The notes under the pieces were generated by a model. It made no database searches. It saw only the letters and a list, made by a program, of their open reading frames with translations, and had not been told where the DNA came from. A program made the translations under genes and the position numbers. Below, piece after piece: positions 15,420-28,400 of a stretch of DNA of 64,000 nucleotides. This stretch comes from Synaphobranchus kaupii (Eukaryota; Chordata; Actinopteri; Anguilliformes; Synaphobranchidae), in assembly GCA_029718625.1 (NCBI GenBank), contig CM056377.1, positions 33,026,653 through 33,090,652 on the forward strand, read 5' to 3'. Positions within the stretch are counted from its first letter, which is position 1, and each line of letters opens with the position of its first letter.

Positions 15420-16199
15420 TTTACAGATCACTATTGTACACAGTACTGTATGTACAGTAGGGAAATATTTGCACTATTGTCAGCGGATTTTTCAACGGTT
15501 TTTTCAAATGCTAATTTTATGTACGTAATTTCCATGTAGTTATATAAAAAAAGAAATTGATATTGTTGTCTAGATAACAGTCTAGTTTTTAAATATATTT
15601 ATTTATTTATTTCGGCACGCATAGTACCTGCCGAAAAGGGATACGGGAAAAAGCAGCCTGCTTATCAAAAGTCCCGCCCCAATTTCCAACTCAAATTTAA
15701 ATGTTCACATTATACATTTGTTTAAAACAGATTTTTTCGTATCACAACAGCATAGCTGAATTTTCTTTATAACAAAACAGACCGAGAAAGAAAAAATAAG
15801 CTAAAATAAAATAAACCAAATATATAAAAGTTGTCCATTACCTGGTGCTTACTCTTTAATGTTGATGTAGGTAATGCTAATGGGTGTTAGGCATGCCAGT
15901 TTGGAATTTAAAGGCAGCTCCAGTTTCATTTTTAGTATTGTATGGATGTAATACTTTGCCTGAAAGGTGAATAATCTAATGGTTGGTCTTGGCAATTATT
16001 GCCACATACATCATTTCTATTATTAAAAGCAGGAGTAAAATTCAATTTTTAGTAGGTATTCAATAGCTGAGCGGAATTACCTGCTAACAGACTCTTTTTT
16101 GGTCTCGTTAAGAAAAGGCTAAAATCCTGAATCTTTTGATAGTAATATCATGGTGCTTAATCCTACTTCCAACAACATAAGGTCAGTTGAATACGTAAA
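15420..16199. other. Non-coding interval, nothing recognised
   Basis: AT-rich DNA with no supported exon, TIR or RNA gene. The stretch near 16140-16175 (CTTAATCCTACTTCCAACAAC) resembles the right end of the adjacent LTR-like copy at 16550-16577. Confidence 0.35.
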
Positions 16200-16577
16200 T
16201 TTGTCAGCTATTAGATAAGCCAGTCCTTGTCTGAGCCCCTTCCATACCTTCCTTCACCCAATCAGGCTAAGCCTCTCCCCTAATCATTCATCAAGAGTGT
16301 ATGGACCAAGAGAAGAGGGGGTTCCCTTCCCTCCTTATAAAATGGGTGCTTGTCTCTTGAGTTCACTTCTGATCTTTTTGATACCTATTTAATTGATAAT
16401 TGATATATTTGATAGTAATTAACTAATTCAATCAAATAAATCTATTTTAAGTGTTGGATAAGATGCCACTTGTGTTCTGTATTCAGAGTGCCGAACGTTA
16501 AACGAGGGCGTCACTGTTAAAACTGCTGGATTTGGAAATTGTCATATTTTACTTAATCCTTACTTCCACCAACAATC
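16200..16577 (+). mobile_element. Diverged solo-LTR-like copy, related to 23231-23987
   Basis: The segment matches the nested LTR at 23231-23987 in order: GATAAGCCAGTC, ACCCAATCAGG, ATTCAGAGTGC-GAACGTT, AGGGC-T-ACTGTT and the CTGGATT tail. Spacing and overall polarity agree. The ends are decayed, so the boundaries are approximate and no target duplication could be confirmed. Confidence 0.55.
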
Positions 16578-16639
16578 CCATGTACATACGGTATGTCAGC
16601 AATGCTGAAACAAAAGGTTCAGGGCATTTTTTTCAGTTT

Positions 16640-16713
16640 ACTGAGTGTCACTTATTGTATGTCGCTTTGGATAAAAGCGTCTGCCAAATGATTGTAATGT
16701 AATGTAATGTCAT
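16640..16713 (+). repeat. SINE/L2-type 3' tail
   Basis: TATGTCGCTTTGGATAAAAG, then CGTCTGCCAAATGA, ending in (TAATG)n, is the widespread 3' tail shared by fish L2 LINEs and their SINE partners. Only the tail is recognisable. A more diverged copy lies near 47890-47955. Confidence 0.7.
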
Positions 16714-17047
16714 ATCATTGAGAGCGTATCAGAAGCCAGGTACTGTGAACTACTTATGATTCTCTGTCGTATAAATATGCCCACTTTCACACCAAGTTCA
16801 CTTGTCAGTGACTCACATCCTCTGCATCCATAGTGTACACTCAAAATGTTATGCTGTAATTTGACTGGCTGTGTGCCACACTGGGCACAGTGGATTGGGA
16901 AACTCCTGTGATGCAGGAGTTTTCTAGTTCAGAGCTACAGTGGAATTATTTTTAATAGCTACCACAAACAAAATTAGCTACACAATCTGTTGTATCTCTA
17001 TTATACAGTGTAGTTTATTTCAGTTGTTGAAGATGTTGTTGCAATGG

Positions 17048-17113
17048 TACCTAACTAGCTAGCTAACACTAGCCTGCACAACCTAACTAGCTAGCTAACA
17101 CTAGCCTGCACTC
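17048..17113 (+). repeat. Two-unit tandem repeat, about 34 bp
   Basis: ACCTAACTAGCTAGCTAACA, then CTAGCCTGCAC, occurs twice in direct succession. Confidence 0.85.
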
Positions 17114-17229
17114 ATGAATGATCAAAGCCAACATGTATTCTAGTTAACTAGCTATCAGAGAACCCTCCAACTTTCATCCTATTAGGTAAATACCACACTG
17201 TAACTTCCTTACCCTCTGAGAATCATTTG

Positions 17230-17600
17230 TCAGACCAGGGGTGTAACTCTGACATTTGATGAATATGGATTACAACAGAACATTGTGCTTTCAGAAAAGC
17301 TGGAATGCACACAACTTGTATGACGCCTGACAAGTACATTCATTAATTTGTTGTCTGAAAGGCCCCCTGAGAATGATGAATGTTTGAACAGGGGGTGTAA
17401 CTCTGAGAGGGTGTAACTCTCTTGATAAATGTGGATTACAACAGAACCTTGTGCTTTCAGAAAAGGTAATATAAGAAGCCCTTTCAATTTTATATCAGTT
17501 GTGTGATTAGACGATGGAAATGTAGATGAATTTGGAGTATATTCCAGAGTTGGAATGCACACCACTTGTTTTTGAAGCGATTTTCAAATAAGCATATGAG
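17230..17600 (+). repeat. Internal direct duplication
   Basis: GGATTACAACAGAAC, then TTGTGCTTTCAGAAAAG, and GGAATGCACAC-ACTTGT each occur twice in the same order, about 170-250 bp apart. The copies are diverged. No coding potential is seen. Confidence 0.65.
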
Positions 17601-17877
17601 GCCAGACAAGCACCTTAATTGGTAACTGGCAGCATGTGCAAGGAAAGTAGGCTACATGCTTTCTGCCATCTCTTGAAATGAAGACAGTGATGAGACAGTG
17701 ATGTCTATGAATTCTATTGAGCACCCCAATTTAAGAACATCTGAGATACAAATGCACTAAATAATAAAGTTACATTAAGACAAATTCAACAATACAAAAG
17801 ACTCTTTTTGGATCTATGCAGATCTTGCTGTATAATTTTGTCCTAGACAGCTCAATTTCAAATTTTTATACCCTCGG

Positions 17878-19350
17878 TGTAATGTGGCGTGACGTGTGAG
17901 GAAGGAGGAGCCAAACGCAGCAAGGGGAATCATTAAGCCCTTAGGCCACTAAGGCGGGATACCCGCAGATAAGGGAGGAGACAAGACAAGGAACACAAAC
18001 ACCACTACAGACGCTACTAACCGGCTAACTGTCAAACGCCAAGTAAAGCGTAAGGACAGGGATCAGAACAGCCAGAAATAATAAGCGCCCTGTCTCGGTA
18101 ACGAGACAAAATAAGAACGGGCGAGTAGCGTAAAGACAAACATAAAACACAAACAAACACTGCAAAATAATACGATATAGTAATAGCGGAGGCGAAAGGA
18201 AACAGATCCAACGTTCCCAGGCTATTCTCAAACTCGCGGTCACACACAAACGTGTCCACAGCATCGCCCAATCTTCCCCACAGGAAGACATGCGCCAAAA
18301 GACAAACCAGAACATGAGTCCCAAACAAATTCGTCAAACTCCATGAAAGGAGAAATGCGCCGAAAGGAACGAGCAGGACAGGCAGCACCGGACATTTTAC
18401 CGGCTAGACCAACGCGAGATTAATTGAAAATAAGCGCCCTGCCTCTCTATGATGAGGAAATGTAATGAGGCGAACAGAAACAGATTTAACGTTCCACGGC
18501 TAGTTTAATAAAACACGCAGTCAAATACACACACGTCCACAACATAGCCCAAGCTCCATAAACTAGGAGGCTAACACCCCGGAGAGAATCGTCCCGCAGG
18601 TAGTTAGGGAGTATAGGACGGCTGCAACAAAAGACCTACGCAAACTTAATAGCACGACAGCCTCTCAAATACAAATAAAAACCCTGGCTCACAACAAAGG
18701 AGAACGTAGTCCACGAGAAGGACCAAACAGGGAAATAAACGTACCGTAGCTACTGGCTCACCGTAACAAGGAAATGAGTAGAAGCTAAAACGCCAGGTCT
18801 CTCAGTAAGAACCAAACAGGCGAAAATGGACCAGAGAAACTACTACTATACTTCTACGAGCTAAGAAACTAAATAGAAGCTAAACACCCGATCTCCCTAT
18901 GGGAAGACATGTGCCGAAGGGCGAGCAGAACTAAGTTCTGAACAGAATCGCCCAAAACTCCATACACGGAGGAAAAGCACTAACAGGGCAAAATAGAGCA
19001 GAGATATTACGGTCCCAAACTTCTACGAGAAATCAACTACCAAGCCAGTAAGAAATCAGCCCTGCCTCAACAGAGACGTTAAAAATAGGCGAGTAGCCAA
19101 AATGGTACGAGAACACACAACCAACAATACACCACAGTACAAAACAATAAACAATCAATGTCGAAGCCCCGAATGAATGAAACGGTAGGCTTATATACAT
19201 CTCTCATGTAACTACGACAGGTGTAAACGCTTAACCAGAAGCTCCGCCAACACAGCAGGGCGGAGCAAGCATCTACCAAAAAGGCAGCGCCCTCGCGTGG
19301 CCACCGAGGAAAACGACCGCATGGGGAAACGGGGGTTGAAAACCATGACA
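17878..19350 (-). mobile_element. Large solo LTR, family R, copy A
   Basis: The element starts TGTAATGTGGCG and ends ACCATGACA (TG...CA), and is flanked by an exact 5-bp duplication CTCGG (17873-17877 and 19351-19355). This is the hallmark of an LTR retroelement insertion reduced to one LTR. Read on the minus strand it starts TGTCATGGTTTT and has a TATATAAGC box near 19188-19197, so the transcription strand is probably minus. The interior contains repeated blocks with GTTCC-ATGGCTA, CAAACACA and ACGTCCACA-CAT-GCCCAA. At about 1.47 kb it is long for an LTR. Copies B and C lie at 25401 and 29840. Confidence 0.8.
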
Positions 19351-19399
19351 CTCGGCCCATAACCCGGCAGCCTAAGGCCTAGGTAGTCGTCGGCACAGC

Positions 19400-20202
19400 C
19401 TACCAAACTTCACTGGCCAATGAAAAAAGAAAGCATTTCTCCACAGTCATCCCTGGTCACTGCATATACACCATGCACACCATGCATGTATTTAAGAAAG
19501 CTGCATTGTTTAATGCAGAGGCTAAATTCTACCCATTTTTGTCTGTTTTGTACCGTTCTGTTTAAAGCGTTATAACTCCAGATGTCAACAGTACATGAAC
19601 ACCAATAATAGCTTAAATTAAAGAGGACCCTTGTACCATTTATTATCATTCCTTAAATGAATTCATATGTAAATTATGAGCAATGAATACACAACCCCCA
19701 GTGAAAAACAAAGTTCCACAACTCTAGTTTACAGTGAACCCCTGAGAGTCGCATATGTGAATAACGTAAAACTTTACATTTTCTGGTTTACAAACCTCCT
19801 GTCTGCATGTGTACAAAATATGAAACGGATATGTATTACTGCTGAAGTCCCATGAGGCAATTTGAAACATTGTACCTTGGAGTCCATAAATCTACTCAAA
19901 ATGGATAATTGTGCATTGCAGTAATTCAGGAGATACTCAAAATTTTTCAACAAATAAACTCTTTTGACGCTTTGGAAATATATTTGCATCCATATCATTA
20001 GATAATTTCCAACTTGCAAAATATAATAGTATCCAAAAACCTACCCAAGCCTATCCAAACCCATGAAAAGCCATTAAAAACTATGCAGCTATCCAAAACT
20101 ATCCAAACCTATCCAACGATGTCCAAACATGAACACGGCTTTATTGTCCATTTGAAGCACATTATCATGTCCTATGAGAAGGCAGTTAATGAGGGGAATA
20201 AC
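19400..20202. other. Non-coding interval
   Basis: No exon or element was recognised. A short irregular CCTATCCAAA-type repeat lies at about 20040-20130. Confidence 0.35.
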
Positions 20203-20210
20203 CCTTAGAT

Positions 20211-20953
20211 CAGTGGTTCCCAAACTCGGTCCTCGGGGACCACTGTGTATGCTGGTTTTCGTTCCAACCACAATTGCAATCCCGGAATTTTAACAAGATG
20301 TCAATTGTTCTTAATTAGGTGATTGTCATATTTACAGGGATTATTTACCCTCTTAAGCCACATTATGTTAGCAATAGCTATGCATGTCATGAATAATAAA
20401 AGTACAATATTCTCATTGTGCTATATTGCAAATAATCACAAAAAGGGGCAAAAAAAAAACATTTTTAACTGACCAAATTTATTTTATTTTATTAAGTAAA
20501 ATTAAAGACTGAGGTGAATCAATAGGCACCTTGGTGAAATTGTGGATATATGGCCACTAACACTAACCATTTGATAAATAATGAAAAAAAGACAAAGAAT
20601 GATAACGAGCCAAACTTGCAGTGTTAATACATTTAAGAAAAACTTGATGAGGGAACTTAAAAACTCACGTTTTGATTCACCCCAGTCTTTAATTTGATCA
20701 GTTTTAAAAAAATGTTACCTATTTGCAAAACAGCCCAATAAGCACAGTAGGAACATGGGCATTTTTATTCTTCATGGCATGCATAGCTATTTCTGACATT
20801 ATGTGGCTTAAGAGGGTAAATAATCCCTCTAAACATGAAAAGCACCTAATTAAGAAAAATTAACAGCTTGTTAGGATTTTGGGATTGCAATTGTGGTTGG
20901 AACGAAAACCAGCATACACAGTGGTCCCCGAGGACCGAGTTTGGGAACCACTG
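20211..20953. mobile_element. Non-autonomous hAT element with very long TIRs
   Basis: The left end CAGTGGTTCCCAAACTCGG is exactly inverted at the right end, and the target duplication is a perfect 8 bp, CCTTAGAT (20203-20210 and 20954-20961). The inverted similarity continues with small changes for at least 190 bp and reappears further in (GACTGAGGTGAATCAA against TTGATTCACCCCAGTC), so the 743-bp element is close to one long fold-back. It contains no open frame of note. Confidence 0.93.
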
Positions 20954-20961
20954 CCTTAGAT

Positions 20962-22850
20962 AATCCATTTCTTTGTCTCAGTTTAGGTTCCAGTGCCAAA
21001 AATTCCCAACACAGCCCCATTCTGGTCATAAAATGTAATTTATTACCAACCAGTCAGCCTAACAATGTATGAGAACATGCACACAATTTATAGGGTCATA
21101 TGAATTACTACAACTAGCTCCTATATAAACATATGCCAGCCCATGGATTACTATACGGGACAACTAGCTGCCATGTCATCCATTTATATCCCTATATTAG
21201 CCATGCTGGTTCACCCAACATAATGAATGGCTAGGCCACACATGGAAGCTTCTATTATAATGTAGTATAAATTCCTAGTAATGTTACAGTCTTGCCGTAA
21301 TCAAGGGTAACTTGCACCTAAAAAAAACTGAGGGGGCACAGAAGAATAATGATAAGAGTTGATAACAAGATCCTGTTTAGATAACAGTTTTGAGGGACTA
21401 TATAGTCATCTTACAATATTTTTGGATATATAATAACATTTTGAAATAAAATAAAATAGATCTATTTATATATAGATAGATTCTGAGAAAGCTAAATCTG
21501 AAATCTGGCCAAATCGATCGCTACTGGGCATAATAGATTGACAGCTCACTACTATTGTCATTACTTATGGTATAAAAATCCAAGTCAACTCAGGCAGGGA
21601 TTTTTTCCACAGACTGCCCATACTTTATCTTTGAGCCCTAAACAGGCTTAGTTTATATCTAATACCTAAGAAGTTGCTAGCTAACTCGGTATATATTAAA
21701 CTAAACCGGAATAAGACAGATTACAGTTCCTGTAACTCTGAACTCGGCGCCACTACTGTAAAACAATATAACATAACCTAGTTAGCCTTTCTGTGGCTAG
21801 TTAGCTATACTACTTTTAAAGCAACACCGTAAAACACACACACACATACACTTTGTAGCCTACGAACGGGGACATTTAGCTATGGAATCCATGCTTTCTG
21901 CTTCAGATGAAGAGTCGTGGATGTAAGTCTCCTCATCTGAATACAGAGAATGACTCTAGAATTCAGCAGCCTCAGGCACGGAAAATCTTTTTGTCGCTTT
22001 GACATTGTACACACAAAACGATTTCTCACCGGTGGTCAGTACATATGTGTATAACGCACTCTTATGCGCAAAACCACGGAGAGGCAGACACTTGCAGATG
22101 CTTAATGTTCTTTAATACACTCGTGACACGCACAGCCCTGACAATCACTCCCAACTGTTCAATGACCTATATTATACTTCTTTGATAAGCTTAGAATGCG
22201 TTCTTTTTGGATATTAAGGTTGTCAATCAATTACAATTAGTTTCAAGATATTACTGCTCCCAATTTGAATTGCGTATTGTCACTCAAGACGTATTTTTGA
22301 GATTCTTCCTCCCGTGTTGAAACTTACACTGTACCACATAATAGGAATAAAAGACAGAAAATAAATTTAAAAAATGGCGTGACGTGGTTCTGCCCGTAGT
22401 GGTGGTTAATTTGCTATTCAGTCTCCTAAACAGCTCCGATCCTATCGGTGAGGATGACTCATACCGTGGCGTGCTGACCGATATGACATAGAACTGGATT
22501 AGTTGTGCAGGAAGACAGAGGCAGTGTGCTCAAAAATAACTATAATAGCCTAAAAATAACTAACTTGTCCTTCCTTTTTACTTTATTGCCAAAAGAAAAA
22601 CGGTTTTTAACATACAATGCATATGTGTACCTATAGAAGCATAATCAATTTGCATTTCAATTATGACAGGGTTGTGTGATTTATGTATTGAAAATGAAAT
22701 GTCAAATGGACTGCATGTAAAAAAGTTTTTTATTTTATTATTTTAAATATGACTGGATTATACTTCCATATGTACCAACATGGTTTACTTAGTAGCTGAT
22801 TACATCCATTCCAAAAATAAACGGAGCCATACTAAATGTATATCTACACA
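20962..22850. other. Non-coding interval, nothing recognised
   Basis: AT-rich sequence with scattered short repeats such as GTTAGCTA. No supported exon, TIR pair or RNA gene was seen on either strand. Confidence 0.4.
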
Positions 22851-23089
22851 GGCACAGTTAAGCCAGAAAGTCTGCACACCCCTTTCACCTTCTCCACGTT
22901 TTATTACGTTACAGACGTATACTACAATAGATTGAGTTCATTTTTTGCCTCAAACATCTACACACAATAGCCAATAATGACAAAGTGAAAACAGGTTTTT
23001 AGAAAATATGCAATTTTATTTTACCAACAAAAATAGGTTATTTAGGGGTTACATATCTGTACACACCCTTAGCCTAATACTTGGTTGCT

Positions 23090-24824
23090 GCACCTTTGGC
23101 AGCAATTACAGCTTCAAGGCGTCTTGGGAAAAAAGCTACGAGCTTGGCACACTTGTTTCTGGACATTTTTGCCCATTCCTCTTGGCATATCCTTGCAAGC
23201 TCCGTCAGGTTGGATGGGGAGCGTCGGTACTGTAGGATATCTAATATTTCCCCCCTTCTCTCTATCTCTGTCTCTCTCTCTCATTCTCAACCCCCCATCA
23301 AAGATAAGCCAGTCTTTGTCATAAATGACCCCTCTCCCCCCCCCCCCCCCCCCCCTCCCCCACACCTTAACCCAATCAGGACAGGGATGGTCTTCCTGTG
23401 GAGGTAGTTTATGAGTGTACCGCAGAAAAAGAAGTTAGTCAATTGTGGAGTTTTTTTTGGAGAAGTCATTCTTTTTGGTTCCTCGTGCGTTTCCTTTCGT
23501 TCCTGTTCAGCTGGAGGGTAAATAATTTGGCAATTTTTGGCTTATCTCTCTCTTTACTGGTATTTCCTAATTAATGTCTGGTTTAATGTCTTCCATTTTG
23601 TAAACTATAAGTAGTCAGCCTACATTCCTTAGTGAATGTATGATTTCAACTCATTATTCCAATTGAATGTTTTTCATTTAATAAAATTATTTAATCTCAA
23701 GACCTGATTTAGACTTTGTTTTGGCTTGTTGGTTGATCCACCAGGTTACTGTTCGACTTACCTATTAATGAATTTGGCGATTTAATTGATGATTGTAATT
23801 CTTAATAATAATTATTAAATTAAATCACGTAAAGCTTATTTTGAATGTAGGTTAAGTGAGGGGTTCTAGCACGCAATATCGCTTGTGTTCAGTATTCAGA
23901 GTGCTGAACGTTTTAACAAGGGCATTGACTGTTGGAACCGCTGGATTCAGAAAATACACCTTTTACCTAGTCCTCACTTACCCGACAGTACACAGCCATT
24001 GTCAGCTCTTTCCACAGATGTTCAATTGGATTCAGGTCTGGGCTCTGGCTGGGCCACTCAAGGACATGCACAGACTTTCTCCGAAGCCACTCCTTTGTTC
24101 TCTTGGCTGTGTGCTTCGGGTCGTTGTCATGTTGGAAGGTAAACCTTCGCCCCAGTCTGAGGTCCAGAGCGCTCTGGAGCAGGTTTTCTTCAAGGATCTC
24201 GGTGTACTTAGACGGAAAGATGAATGCAGCTGAAAAACATCCCCACATCATGATGCTGCCACCGCCATGCTTCACTGTAGGAATGGTATTAGCCAGGTGA
24301 TGAGCGGTGCCTGGTTTCCTCCAGACGTGACGCTTAGTGTTCAGGCCAAAAAGTTCAATTTTGGTTTCATCAGACCAGAGAATCTTCATTCTCATGGTTT
24401 GAGAGTCCTCTAGGTGCCTTTTGGCAAACTCCAAGCGGGCTGTGATGTGCCTTTTACTAAGGAGGGGCTTCCGTCTGGCCACTCTACCATAAAGGCCTGA
24501 TTGGTGGAGTGCTGCCTGGATGGTTGATCTTCTGAAAGGTTCTCCCATCTCCACAAGGATACGCTGGAGCTCTGTCAGAGTGACCCTCGGGTTCCTGCTC
24601 ACCTCCCTGGCCAAGGCCCGTCTTCCCCGATTGCTCAGTTCGGCCGGGCGGCCAGGTCTAGGAAGATTCTTGGTGGTTCCAAACTTCTTCCATTTACGAA
24701 TGATGGTGGCCACTGTGCTCTTTGGGACCTGTAAAGCTGCAGAGATTTTTCCGTACCCTTCTCCAGATCTATGCCTTGACACAATCCTGTTTCTGAGGTC
24801 TGCAGATAATTCCTTTGACCCCAT
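23090..24824 (-). pseudogene. Tc1-type DD34E transposase, interrupted
   Basis: The main frame (23967-24824) starts MGSKELSADLRNRIVSRHRS and shows the paired helix-turn-helix DNA-binding half, then the catalytic triad as ILWSDETK, FQHDNDPKHTA and NPIEHLW. The glycine-rich GGGSIMMWGCFSAA is present, but the residues just after it are replaced (AFIFPSKY), pointing to an internal deletion with a local shift. The frame is then broken by the LTR. The remaining roughly 50 C-terminal codons, ending in the AAIAAKGA-like tail, lie at about 23090-23230. Such enzymes cut and paste the element at TA sites; this copy cannot be active. Confidence 0.93.
23231..23987 (+). mobile_element. Solo LTR nested in the Tc1 element
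   Basis: TGTAGGATATC to CTTACCCGACA is 757 bp with TG...CA ends and an exact 4-bp target duplication GTAC (23227-23230 and 23988-23991). It splits Tc1 sequence that is otherwise continuous. The interior has a CT-rich stretch, a C-run at about 23336-23355 and an AATAAAATT motif near 23681. An older relative lies at 16200-16577. No internal retroelement genes are present. Confidence 0.87.
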
Positions 24825-25400
24825 GGCTTGGAGTTTGCTCTGACATGCACTGTCAACTGTGGGACCTTATATATGCAGGTGTTGGCAATCCCCAATCATG
24901 TCCAATCAATTGAATTTATCACAGGTGGACTCCAATTAAGTTGTAGAAACATCTCAAGCAGTATCAGTGGAAACAAAATGCACCTCAGCTCACTTTTGGA
25001 TGTCATATCAAAGGGTGTGCACACTTGTGTACATATATTTTACATTTAGATTTTTAATAAATTAGCACAAATGTCCAAAAACCTGTTTTCACTGTCATTA
25101 TGGGCTATTTTGTGTAGAATTTTGAGACATAAAATGAACTCAATCTATTGTAGAATATGTCTAACGTAATAAAACGTGGAGAAGGTGAAAGGGATGCGCA
25201 GACTTTCCGGCTTGACTGTATGTACAACAGCCACAAAGATGTATCAAACAAAATCACAGATTCTGTTCTGTATTTCTTTGTGTTAAAGGGGATAGCATTG
25301 TCAATAGAGGTTTACAAGTGAACACAGGAGGAAAAATAAACTGCTCACCTCCTTGGCAGGGGCGCCGCCAGGTATTTTGGGCCCCATGAAAAGATATATC

Positions 25401-28400
25401 TGTAATGGGACGTGACGTGTGAGGTAGGAGGAGCCAAACGCAGCAAGGGGATTCTTTAAGCCCTAGGGCCACTAAGGCGGGAAACCCCGCAGTTAAGGGA
25501 GGAGACAAGACAGGGAACACACGCACCAAAGCTACAAACCGGCTCACTGTCACACAATAATAAGTAGAAGCGCAAACGCCAAGTTTTCAGCAAGAAAACC
25601 AAATAAGGCAAATGGAACAGAGCACAAGGTTCCCATACTTCTACGAGCAAAGTGACAGAAGAAAGAGCCAGAAACAACAAACGCCCTGTCTCGGCAACGA
25701 GACGCATAAGAACAGGCGAGTAGCATAAAAGGTACACATAAAACACACACAACCAACAAACACTGAAAACGAATAGAAATTAGTATACCAAGAGGCGAAA
25801 GGAACGGGGATCTAAAGTTCCAAGGCTACTATCGAGGGCTCGCAGTCAAACGCAAACATCGTCCAAGCTCCATATAAGGAGGGACACACCCGGGGAGCGA
25901 ACAGAACTACAGTTCCAAACAAAATCGTCCCACAGGTGAAAAGGACGAACAGGACAGCAGCACCGGACATCACCGGCTAAAAGACTAACATGAGTTAAAT
26001 AGAAAATAAATGCCGTGCCTCTTGATAAAGAGGAATGTAATGAGGCGAAGGAACAGATATAACATTCCATGGGTAGTTTGATAGGCTCGCAGTGAAATGC
26101 AATGACCAGGAAGCAGGAACAGAAAAGCCAGGGGAGATGAGTCCTAATAACTACATCTACATAGGCAAATACGCCAGGGGGGACGAGTCCTAATAGCTAC
26201 TTCCACATAGGCAAGTACGCCAGGGGGGAAGAGTCCGAATAACTACATCCACATAGGCAAGTCCCGCATTGATCGAGAAAACGTAACAGGGTAAACGCCC
26301 GATCTCCCAGGAGAGAGAAACATTTTACAGGCGAGCCGACGGAGCACCGTCGTCCCATAACTTTACTAGCAAACATAACTAACGCAAGCTTAATTGAAAA
26401 CACACGCCCTAGCCTCTCAATAATGGGAAATGTAACGAGGCGGAGGAACAGTGATAACGTTCCATGGTTACTTTCATAAATGCGCAATCAAACACAAACA
26501 TGTCCATAGCATCGTCCAAGCTCCATATAAGGAGGGACACACCCGGAGAACGAACAGAACTACAGTTCCGAACAAAATCGTCCCGTAGGTGAAAAGGACG
26601 AACAGGAACAGCTGTAACAAAAGACCAACGCAAACTTAATCGAAAATAACCGAACTGCCTCTAAGAATAAATAAAACCCTAAAGTCAGTATGATACAAAC
26701 GCCCTGTCTCTTAGTAAAAGGCAATAGATCTAGGTAAAAATGACAAACAAAGGACAGACCAGAAAGCGGAGACTGAAATGAGCACACCAAACAGGAATTC
26801 AACCTGAAGCTCAAAGCACAAAGGCCAGTACCGCAAAACTCAAATAAAAGCACAACGGAGCAAAATGGTCTCCTTAAAAACCTAGATCTAATCATACGTT
26901 TAAAACTTTAAAAGGGCAAAATAAACCGCACACAAAACAGCACAACTAATACCAGAAAATACACCACAGAACAAACAATCACAATGAACAATTAATATCG
27001 AAGCCCAGAACAAAAGGAACATGGGCTTAAATAGCTCACCGGCATTCCATCCCAGCTGTGGACCATAGACTGTATAAAAATATGGACAAAGCCACTGTGA
27101 CGTCACCCATTGCCTTTCCACGGCCTCGTAAAAACTGAATTGAAGCTCGGAAGTCTTTTTCGCCGGCCGTTTGTACAAACTGCGCCTGCTCCGTGGAGCC
27201 GAAGTGACCTTGGCTTGGAGCAGGGTCAACCGGATATGGCCCCGGCACAGTATGATTGACAGTTCGGAGTAGAGAAGCCACAGAACTATAAAGCCCACAG
27301 AACTATATAAAGCCCATGACCTGACCAAACCCACCATTTTGCAAAATAAACTTGTGGTAAACTTCCTTAAGTTGCTAATGTTTTATAATATAACATTTAA
27401 TTTTCATCCTCGATTTTACTGTGTCATTTATTCGCATTGAATGTGTGGTATTCGTCACATAATTAACGTTCATTCAGTTATCTTCAATTTATATTCAGCT
27501 AACATCAGCTAATTTGATTAGCTAGATAGCATACCAGCTGAGCTCGGTAGCCAAGCTAGACGCAATGCATCACCACCATTGCTAACCGCTAATTAACTCG
27601 ACTGTGGCAGAGCAGTCTGTCACGGTTTGCCGCAGCATGAAACCCCGTTCTGAAAACTCTTCCAGATAAAATGGGGATTAAGGTTAGTGGGTTCACACGC
27701 TAGCTAAAAGCACAGTAGTAGCTACATCGTAGCCGGCATTAACTTTCATCTGCATCCTGTAACCTAATCACAAACATAGCAAACATTTACAAACGCAGAC
27801 TCCGTATTCTTTTCCGATAAATTATTGGTTTTATTTTAAACATCCCCGTATTGAGTCAGTACAAACATACTGCTAACACGTTGGCTCTATTCCCCGCACA
27901 TTTTCGTAATTTTTGGCACCTAAAATGATCCAGGTGTAGAAATGTCCGGTTAGATTTCTAGCTAGAGCAGCTGGCTAACGTTAGTAACGTTAGCTAGGCA
28001 ATCACGGTAGCTAGCGAACTTATATGGCCAGCCAGCAAGGATTACTTGACAGCAAGGATAACTGTTAAATTAAAATGGCTTGCCATAAGCTATCGTTAGC
28101 TTGCTAGCTAAATGTTAAAACGACTTACCGTGAGATATCGTTAGCTTGCCAGCTAGCTAACCCAGCATTGCTAAGCAATGGTAACGTTCATGACAGGGCA
28201 GTACAGGGGGAGTACACAACAGGGGGCTATTGCGTAGGCTACGGGAGCGGTTGGAATAGCTAAATTAATATCTAAATTGATAAGGTTATACAGGTATGGA
28301 GCAATTGATTTGAGATACTTAACCCATAGTTTGGCTGCTTGCTCCGAGACACTGGGCCTGTAGTGTAGCTGCAACATCCCCTTCTGTCTCATCTTACGAA

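Larger units (their letters stand above)
22855..25218 (-). mobile_element. Tc1/mariner transposon, defective, carrying a nested solo LTR
   Basis: The left end CAGTTAAGCCAGAAAGTCTG is the near-perfect inverse of the right end, which closes CTTTCCGGCTTGACTG before a TA at 25219. TIRs extend through CACCTTCTCCACG. The left flank reads CA rather than TA, probably by mutation. The transposase gene lies on the minus strand and is split by the LTR at 23231-23987. Without that insert the element is about 1.6 kb, the usual Tc1 length. Confidence 0.93.

Noticed and set aside
18025..19360. Several 90-120-codon minus-strand frames rich in Leu, Phe and Cys
   Set aside because: They lie inside LTR copy A and have no conserved motif; the same kinds of frames recur in copies B and C because the LTR is repeated.
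25254..27337. Overlapping minus-strand frames up to 145 codons with apparent membrane segments
   Set aside because: They fall within LTR copy B and its insertion. The hydrophobicity reflects T-rich minus-strand composition.
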